Below, piece by piece: positions 7,735 to 11,803 of a stretch of 11,803 nucleotides of DNA; positions within the stretch are counted from its first letter, which is position 1, and every line of letters starts with the position of its first letter. The stretch lies in NCBI GenBank assembly GCA_029287275.1, contig JARFRL010000053.1, positions 1 through 11,803 on the forward strand, read 5' to 3'. This DNA comes from Pontiella desulfatans. GTDB taxonomy: Bacteria; Verrucomicrobiota; Kiritimatiellia; Kiritimatiellales; Pontiellaceae. Under the pieces are notes generated by a model. That model saw nothing but the letters and a program-made list of their open reading frames with translations. It had not been told where the DNA came from and searched no databases. The position numbers were made by a program, and so were the translations under genes.

Positions 7735-8249
7735 GCGTTCTCGTCCAGCTCTTCGCGGCGTTCTTCACGATCGGCTGTTTCGCGTTTGGCGGCGGCTACG
7801 CGATTCTATCGTTTCTGCAGCAGGAGGTGGAGCGCCGCGGTTGGATGACGACGGAGCGCTTCGTGGACTTCATCGCGATCTCGCAGAGCACGCCGGGGCC
7901 GATCGCGATCAACATGGCCACCTTCGTCGGCTATGAAATCGGCGGCGTGTTCGGCGCCTTGGTCGCGACGTTGGCGGTGTCGTTGCCGGGGATGATCATG
8001 ATGGCCGTCTTCGCGCTGTTCTTTTTTCACTTCTATGAACGCCCCGCGACGCAGGCGGTGTTCCGGGGGCTGCGTCCGGCGGTGGTGGGCTTGGTCGCGG
8101 CCGCGGCGTGGCAAATCGGCTTGGTCGCGGTGGTGAGCTGGCAGGCGGTCGCGGTTTCGTTGGTTTGCTTGGCGCTGATCGCCAAGTGGAAGGTGAGTCC
8201 CGTTTACCTCGTCATTGGCTCGGCGGTCGCCGGGATTCTTTTTTTCTGA
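7731..8249 (+). CDS. Chromate transporter family protein (short CHR, second of pair)
   Basis: This is the partner of the preceding gene: a 172-residue hydrophobic protein with a single CHR domain. It carries FAFGGGYAIL (17-26) and SQSTPGPIAINMATFVGY (51-68), the strongly conserved CHR segments, and hydrophobic stretches at about 73-100, 115-150 and 157-172. The GTG start at 7731 overlaps the preceding stop as GTGA, and has an excellent AAGGAGG seven bases upstream (7717-7723). The two proteins are therefore expected in matched amounts. The last 38 bases overlap the end of the GGDEF gene on the other strand. Whether chromate, sulphate or another anion is moved cannot be read from the sequence, and no regulator of chromate resistance is nearby. 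Confidence 0.88.
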   Translation: MSVLVQLFAAFFTIGCFAFGGGYAILSFLQQEVERRGWMTTERFVDFIAISQSTPGPIAINMATFVGYEIGGVFGALVATLAVSLPGMIMMAVFALFFFHFYERPATQAVFRGLRPAVVGLVAAAAWQIGLVAVVSWQAVAVSLVCLALIAKWKVSPVYLVIGSAVAGILFF

Positions 8250-8709
8250 GCAGCAGGTCCGCGTCGGCGTCTTTGGCCAGATTCTCGGAGGGGAGGGCGG
8301 CGACGCCGGCGGTGACGGTCGGGTAGTTCTGTTTGGCGAGCACGCGTTCGACGAATCGCCGCGCGCTGCGCTCGTTGGTTTCGGGGAGGATCACCGCGAA
8401 CTCGTCTCCGCCATGCCGACAGACGATGTCCGCGGCGCGCGTCGTCGCCAATAGGATCTCCGCGAAATGCTTGAGCGCGGAGTCGCCGGCCGCGTGCCCG
8501 TTGGAATCGTTGATGCGTTTGAAGTCGTCGATGTCGAAGAGAACGAGGCTCAGGGCGCGGTCGTAGCGTTTCGCGGCCGCCAAGTGGTCCGCGAGCGTCT
8601 CCTCGAAATACCGGCGGTTGCGCAGTCCGGTGAGCCAGTCGCGGGTGGCTTGCTCGCTGAGCGAAAGCACCGCGAGCCAAAGCGGGATGTTGGTTTCGGC
8701 GTCGCTCAT
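8212..8709 (-). CDS. Minimal GGDEF-domain diguanylate cyclase
   Basis: GGDEF proteins make cyclic di-GMP from two GTP. This one is only 165 residues: about 23 residues of leader and then the GGDEF domain alone, with no sensor, receiver or membrane segment. It shows DWLTGLRNRRYF (24-35), FDIDDFKRINDSNGH (58-72) with the metal-binding D59, and an intact active site HGGDEF (99-104). RAAD at 91-94 is a correctly spaced RxxD inhibitory site, so product inhibition is expected. The C-terminal part is short: the usual ADxALYxAKxxGRN is reduced to ADADLLLRKKESRR. Activity normally needs dimerisation, which here may depend on a partner. The ATG overlaps the stop of the upstream DUF218 gene by one base (TGATG), so translation is probably coupled to that membrane protein. 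Its 3' end runs 38 bases into the opposing CHR gene. Confidence 0.88.
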   Translation of the reverse strand: MSDAETNIPLWLAVLSLSEQATRDWLTGLRNRRYFEETLADHLAAAKRYDRALSLVLFDIDDFKRINDSNGHAAGDSALKHFAEILLATTRAADIVCRHGGDEFAVILPETNERSARRFVERVLAKQNYPTVTAGVAALPSENLAKDADADLLLRKKESRRPPSQ

Positions 8710-9359
8710 CAGGGGTGGAAAAACAGTTTCGCGTAGGTGTAGGCCAAAAACTCGCTCATGACTTCGCGAACGCCTTCGCTACAGAGGATCCATTTCTCGG
8801 GGTCGTAGGAGGCGGGGTCCAGGCAGGTGACGCCAATCTCGTATTCGCCGCTAAGCGCTTTTTGGAAAAGCATGCGACTACGCCGTCCGTGGGGTCCGGT
8901 GGTGATGAGGTGCAGGCTCGTCTCTTCCAGGTTGTAGGCCATGATCGCCTCGCGCAACGCGACCGCGGACGCGTAGGTGCGGTCTTTTTTCACGTCGTCC
9001 GCGACCGCGACGACGATTCGGGTTGGGTCGACGCCCATTTTCTTCAGCCGGGCCGCGGTCATTTCGGGATAGGATTTGAATTGGGCGATGTAACTTCCGG
9101 TCTCGATCGGCACGCCGGTGCAGACGATTTTCGCGTAGTCGCCTTGGTTGAACAGGGTGATCGCCTCGTCGAGAGCGAAGTCGTGAATCCAGCCCTCCAC
9201 GATCATAAGCCCTTTGTGGGGCGCTTTTTCCGGGGCGAGAAAGGAGTAGAGGTTCGCGGCGAATCCGAAAAAAAGAGCGCAGATAAGCATCGCCACCAGC
9301 GCCCAGCCAAGCCATGTTGGGCGTCTGCGAAGTTTAACCGTGGTCAGCGCGAATTTCAT
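8709..9359 (-). CDS. Membrane-anchored DUF218 (YdcF/SanA/ElyC-like) protein
   Basis: The 216-residue protein has a basic N-terminus, one membrane segment (about 16-38) and a DUF218-like domain that probably faces the periplasm. Visible family-like points are MIVEGW (52-57) as the first strand, a KDRTYASAVALRE segment (125-137) where the family has a conserved Thr/Glu helix, TTGPHGRRSRMLF (153-165) as the His/Arg loop, and a last helix GVREVMSEFLAYTYAKLF. In other bacteria related proteins such as SanA and ElyC affect envelope integrity and peptidoglycan precursor lipid use, but the biochemical activity is not settled. I infer an envelope role only. It is the first gene of a two-gene unit with the GGDEF cyclase. 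No Shine-Dalgarno sequence is visible at the ATG. A TACAAA at 9371-9366 could be a -10 box so close that the message would be leaderless. Confidence 0.72.
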   Translation of the reverse strand: MKFALTTVKLRRRPTWLGWALVAMLICALFFGFAANLYSFLAPEKAPHKGLMIVEGWIHDFALDEAITLFNQGDYAKIVCTGVPIETGSYIAQFKSYPEMTAARLKKMGVDPTRIVVAVADDVKKDRTYASAVALREAIMAYNLEETSLHLITTGPHGRRSRMLFQKALSGEYEIGVTCLDPASYDPEKWILCSEGVREVMSEFLAYTYAKLFFHP

Positions 9360-9419
9360 GACGTGTTTGTACCACGGAATTCGGCGGCGGAAAAACCAGA
9401 AACTTCTCGCGTAGAGGGG

Positions 9420-9448
9420 TTGACAGGCCCATGCCGCTCATATAACTT
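9420..9448 (+). promoter_or_regulatory. Candidate sigma70-type promoter for rplM-rpsI
   Basis: A perfect TTGACA (9420-9425) is followed by TATAACTT. The -10 may be TAACTT (9443-9448, 17-base spacer) or TATAAC (9441-9446, 15-base spacer). The predicted leader is about 40 bases and contains GAGGA (9481-9485), eight bases before the rplM ATG. Confidence 0.7.
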
Positions 9449-9493
9449 CCCCCACCTTGTGTTTATACCGAACTGAGTTAGAGGACGTTTTAA

Positions 9494-9928
9494 ATGAAAA
9501 CTTTTATGCCCAATGAGGCTGATATCAAACGAGAATGGCTAGTCGTCGACGCGGCCGACAAGCCCGCGGGCCGATTGGCCGTGGTCATCGCCGACGCGTT
9601 GCGTGGTCGCGACAAACCGATCTACACGCCCCACATCGACGTAGGCGCGTTCGTTGTCGTGGTCAACTGCGAGAAAATCAAGCTGACCGGCAACAAAGAA
9701 GATAACAAGATCTATCAGGACTACACGGGTTATTCCAGCGGCCGCTCTGAAACCAAGGCCAAGGATATCCGCGAAAAGAACCCTGAGCGCATCATCACCC
9801 AGGCCGTTAAAGGCATGCTGCCCACCAATCGGCAGTCTCGTCAGATTCTAAAACGTCTGAAAGTCTACGTGGGCGCGGATCATCCGCACGTCGCGCAGCA
9901 GGTGAAAGAACTGGCACTGAACTTCTAA
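9494..9928 (+). CDS. rplM: 50S ribosomal protein L13
   Basis: L13 is an early assembly protein of the 50S subunit. The protein has 144 residues (142 in E. coli). It shows EWLVVDAADKPAGRLA near the N-terminus (14-29), YTPHIDVGAFVVVVN (44-58), YTGYSSG (77-83), the strongly conserved VKGMLP (105-110) and KVYVGADHPHVAQQ (123-136). GAF at 51-53 replaces the common GDF. It forms the universal rplM-rpsI operon, with 17 bases between the genes. The start has a GAGGA site at good distance. A second ATG eight codons... is not needed, since the first ATG gives the family's usual MKTF-type beginning. Confidence 0.97.
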   Translation: MKTFMPNEADIKREWLVVDAADKPAGRLAVVIADALRGRDKPIYTPHIDVGAFVVVVNCEKIKLTGNKEDNKIYQDYTGYSSGRSETKAKDIREKNPERIITQAVKGMLPTNRQSRQILKRLKVYVGADHPHVAQQVKELALNF

Positions 9929-9945
9929 TAGAGAGATATATCATC

Positions 9946-10344
9946 ATGGCGAAAGATACTCTGACATTGGCCGCGACCGGTCGCCGCAAGACCTCCGTCG
10001 CGCGTGTCCGCATGACCGAAGGTTCCGGAACCATCACGGTGAACGGCCTCGAGTCCGACAAATATTTCAATACCGCGCTCCAGCAGGAATTGCTGAAGAA
10101 GCCGTTCGAAACCGCGGGCGTGGCTGGAAAGCACGACATCATCGCGTCCGTCAAGGGCGGTGGAAAAGCCGGCCAGTGCGGCGCCGTGGTGCACGCGGTG
10201 GCCCGCGCGTTGGCGGCTTCCGACGACGAGATGAAAGACGTCCTGAAAAAGGCCGGCTTCCTGACGCGCGACGCGCGTATGAAGGAACGTAAGAAACCGG
10301 GTCAGCCGGGAGCTCGAAAACGCTTCCAGTTCTCCAAACGTTAA
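9946..10344 (+). CDS. rpsI: 30S ribosomal protein S9
   Basis: S9 sits in the 30S head, and its C-terminal tail contacts P-site tRNA. The protein has 132 residues (130 in E. coli). Conserved segments are ATGRRKTSVARVR (10-22), GGGKAGQCGAVVHAVARAL (71-89) and the basic tail RKKPGQPGARKRFQFSKR (115-132). The invariant SKR end is intact. It follows rplM by 17 bases with a GAGAG site (9931-9935), and the transcript ends at the strong hairpin just downstream. Confidence 0.97.
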   Translation: MAKDTLTLAATGRRKTSVARVRMTEGSGTITVNGLESDKYFNTALQQELLKKPFETAGVAGKHDIIASVKGGGKAGQCGAVVHAVARALAASDDEMKDVLKKAGFLTRDARMKERKKPGQPGARKRFQFSKR

Positions 10345-10366
10345 TCGTTTCGAGATTGGATCGTCG

Positions 10367-10395
10367 AAAGCCTCCCGTAGCGGGAGGCTTTTTTT
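10367..10395 (+). terminator. Intrinsic terminator after rpsI
   Basis: An eleven-pair stem, AAAGCCTCCCG (10367-10377) with CGGGAGGCTTT (10381-10391), closes a three-base loop (TAG). A run of seven T follows (10389-10395). It starts 22 bases past the rpsI stop and should separate this operon from argJ. Confidence 0.94.
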
Positions 10396-10396
10396 G

Positions 10397-10425
10397 TTTT
10401 CCAAGCCGCCGAAAAACTTTTTAAT
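10397..10425 (+). promoter_or_regulatory. Weak candidate promoter for argJ-argB
   Basis: TTTTCC (10397-10402) and TTTAAT (10420-10425) are 17 bases apart. The -10 box is fair but the -35 box is poor. The strong terminator just upstream means argJ needs a promoter in this 65-base gap, and this is the best one I see. A TTCCAA half-site (10431-10436) lies at the predicted transcript start. Confidence 0.35.
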
Positions 10426-10459
10426 CCACCTTCCAATCACGGGAGCGAGGAGACATACG

Positions 10460-11641
10460 ATGTACACGGAAATTCACATGCCGAAAGGCTTCAAATGCGC
10501 GGGGATCGCCGCCGGAATCAAACCGGCGGGCGTGAAAGACATGGCGTTGATTCTTTCGGAAACCCCCGCCTCCGCCGCCGGTGTTTTCACGACCAATCAG
10601 GTGTGCGCGGCCCCGGTGAAAGTCTGCCGCGCCCATTTGGAGCACGGCGTGGCGCGGGCGATCGTCATGAACAGCGGCGTCGCCAACGCCTGCACCGGCG
10701 CCGAAGGCATGGTCGCGGCCAAGGACATGGCCGCCGAAACCGCCAAGGCGATCGGCTGCGAGCCGCAAGAAATTTTTGTTTGTTCCACCGGAAAAATCGG
10801 CCCTCAGCTACCGTTGGATAAAATCATTTCCGGCGTTGGAACGCTGCTCGACTCCGCGCGGGGCGAGAGCGTTCAGGACACCGCCGAGGCGATGATGACC
10901 ACCGACACGCGGCCGAAAGTCGCCACCGCCGAGTTTCAGATCGAGGGCGTCGCGGCGAAGATCGTGGGTTTCGCCAAAGGCGCCGGCATGATCGAGCCCA
11001 ACATGGCCACCATGCTTTCGTATATCACCACCGACGCGGCGGTGAGGCGCCCCGCGTTGCAAAGCGCGTTGAAAAAGGCGGTCGACCAAAGCTTCAACCG
11101 AATCTCGATCGATGGCGACCAAAGCACCAACGACACCGTGCTCGCGTTGGCCAACGGCGCGGCGGGCGTCGAACCGCTCGACGAGAACTCAACGGATTGG
11201 AAGGCGTTCGAGTCCGCGCTCGAAAGCGTCTGTTTCGAGCTGGCGATGATGATCGTTCACGACGGCGAGGGCGCGGATAAATTCGTGACGGTGAACGTGA
11301 AAAACGCCGCCACGGACGCGGACGCCGAGCTGGCGGCGCGGGCGGTCGCGAATTCCATGCTGAACAAGACCGCGTGGGCCGGAACGCATCCCGATTGGGG
11401 GCGGATCATGGATTCGATCGGCTACTCCAAGGCGAAGGTGGTCGAGGAGAAGGTCGACATCTTTTACGACGCCGTTCAGGCGGTCGCGGGCGGGTGCCGA
11501 TCCGGCGTCGCTCATGAAGATTTGATTAAGGTGGTTTCCCAAACCGATTTTGCTATAAACATTGATCTGCGCCAGGGGGACGGAGCGGCCACGGTGTACA
11601 CCTGCAACTGTACCGAAGCGTACGTGCGAATCAATTATTGA
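10460..11641 (+). CDS. argJ: Glutamate N-acetyltransferase / ornithine acetyltransferase ArgJ
   Basis: ArgJ moves the acetyl group from N-acetylornithine to glutamate, regenerating N-acetylglutamate in the cyclic arginine pathway. Some members also use acetyl-CoA. The protein has 393 residues, a little under the usual 400. It is made as a precursor that cuts itself into two chains. The cleavage site in GMIEPNMATMLSYITTDA places the cut at A183/T184, with T184 the nucleophile. The oxyanion-hole segment is STGKIG (109-114), where STGVIG is common. SIDGDQSTND (216-225) and GTHPDWGRIM (308-317) are also typical. The C-terminus ends YVRINY, a few residues shorter than many homologues. I chose the ATG at 10460 because GAGGAG lies seven bases upstream. 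An in-frame ATG at 10394 lies inside the preceding terminator. argB follows after 37 bases. One- or two-substrate activity cannot be told from the sequence. Confidence 0.96.
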   Translation: MYTEIHMPKGFKCAGIAAGIKPAGVKDMALILSETPASAAGVFTTNQVCAAPVKVCRAHLEHGVARAIVMNSGVANACTGAEGMVAAKDMAAETAKAIGCEPQEIFVCSTGKIGPQLPLDKIISGVGTLLDSARGESVQDTAEAMMTTDTRPKVATAEFQIEGVAAKIVGFAKGAGMIEPNMATMLSYITTDAAVRRPALQSALKKAVDQSFNRISIDGDQSTNDTVLALANGAAGVEPLDENSTDWKAFESALESVCFELAMMIVHDGEGADKFVTVNVKNAATDADAELAARAVANSMLNKTAWAGTHPDWGRIMDSIGYSKAKVVEEKVDIFYDAVQAVAGGCRSGVAHEDLIKVVSQTDFAINIDLRQGDGAATVYTCNCTEAYVRINY

Positions 11642-11678
11642 GTCCTGAAGCGTTAGGCGTTCAGGGAGAGGATTTCAC

Positions 11679-11803
11679 ATGGATAAGTATATTGAAAAAG
11701 CCGCGGCGCTGATCGAGGCGTTGCCGTTCATTCAGCAGTTCCGCGGCGAGACCGTGGTCGTCAAGCTCGGCGGCAGCATCATGGAGAGCGAAGAGGGCTA
11801 TAG
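11679..11803 (+). CDS. argB: N-acetylglutamate kinase (partial, continues past right edge)
   Basis: ArgB phosphorylates N-acetylglutamate, the product of the ArgJ reaction, in the next step of arginine synthesis. The window holds 41 codons. The N-terminal helix contains ALIEALPFIQQFRG (10-23), typical of ArgB. It leads into the first beta strand and VVVKLGGSIM (26-35), whose K29 and GG bind ATP phosphates. GAGAGG lies seven bases before the ATG. The position directly after argJ supports the call. The rest of the protein is outside the window, so arginine-feedback features cannot be judged. Confidence 0.9.
   Translation, partial: MDKYIEKAAALIEALPFIQQFRGETVVVKLGGSIMESEEGY

Noticed and set aside
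8221..8245. Small GC hairpin plus seven T in the last codons of the second CHR gene, like an intrinsic terminator.
   Set aside because: The stem has only four pairs and is separated from the T run by six bases. The T run is explained by Leu-Phe-Phe codons. It may still slow transcription.
10394..10459. Earlier in-frame ATG for argJ.
   Set aside because: It lies in the T run of the rpsI terminator and lacks a ribosome site. The ATG at 10460 has GAGGAG at good distance.

Overview
The window is GC-rich, gene-dense bacterial chromosome and is mostly housekeeping. No gap between genes exceeds about 155 bases. No RNA gene, insertion sequence, phage gene or CRISPR array is visible. The organism should be Gram-negative, because there is an LptE-like outer-membrane lipoprotein. 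It makes pyrimidines with the NAD-linked PyrDB/PyrK dihydroorotate dehydrogenase and arginine through the acetyl-recycling ArgJ route. The style of several proteins (the form of L13, a signal peptidase with a large insertion, the variant SerA, and the 'VEGW' type of DUF218 protein) suggests the Planctomycetes-Verrucomicrobia-Chlamydiae group, perhaps Kiritimatiellota or Lentisphaerota. That placement is inference from memory of these families and is tentative.

Layout. Bases 1-1365 (minus strand) hold pyrK followed by pyrDB, which runs off the left edge. A divergent promoter region (1366-1520) separates them from the plus-strand pair lepA-lepB (1521-4440), elongation factor 4 and signal peptidase I. 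rpsT (ribosomal protein S20) has its own promoter and a strong terminator (4466-4861). A convergent lptE-like lipoprotein gene lies on the minus strand (4931-5443). A second divergent promoter region drives it and serA (5567-7144). serA is followed closely by two short overlapping chromate-transporter-family genes (7159-8249). These converge, with a 38-base overlap, on a minus-strand pair: a membrane-anchored DUF218/YdcF-type protein whose stop codon overlaps the start of a minimal GGDEF diguanylate cyclase (8212-9359). The plus strand then carries rplM-rpsI (L13 and S9) with promoter and terminator, and argJ followed by the start of argB, which runs off the right edge.

How the genes work together. 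PyrK passes electrons from PyrDB to NAD in pyrimidine synthesis. LepB cleaves secretory signal peptides, and the lipoprotein probably serves lipopolysaccharide export. SerA commits 3-phosphoglycerate to serine. ArgJ and ArgB carry out linked acetylated steps of arginine synthesis. The two CHR proteins probably form one anion transporter. The GGDEF gene makes this locus a possible c-di-GMP signalling point.

The most interesting unexplained signal is a 15-base dyad, TTCCA-N5-TGGAA. It occurs exactly three times, each time at a gene boundary: between pyrK and lepA, in the rpsT leader, and at the first codons of the first CHR gene. It may be an operator or a distributed site. I found no convincing new multi-gene system. 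The other points of interest are residue changes in conserved motifs (LepA NKIE, the SerA active-site loop, the PyrK NAD loop), the LepB insertion and unusual gene-start arrangements.
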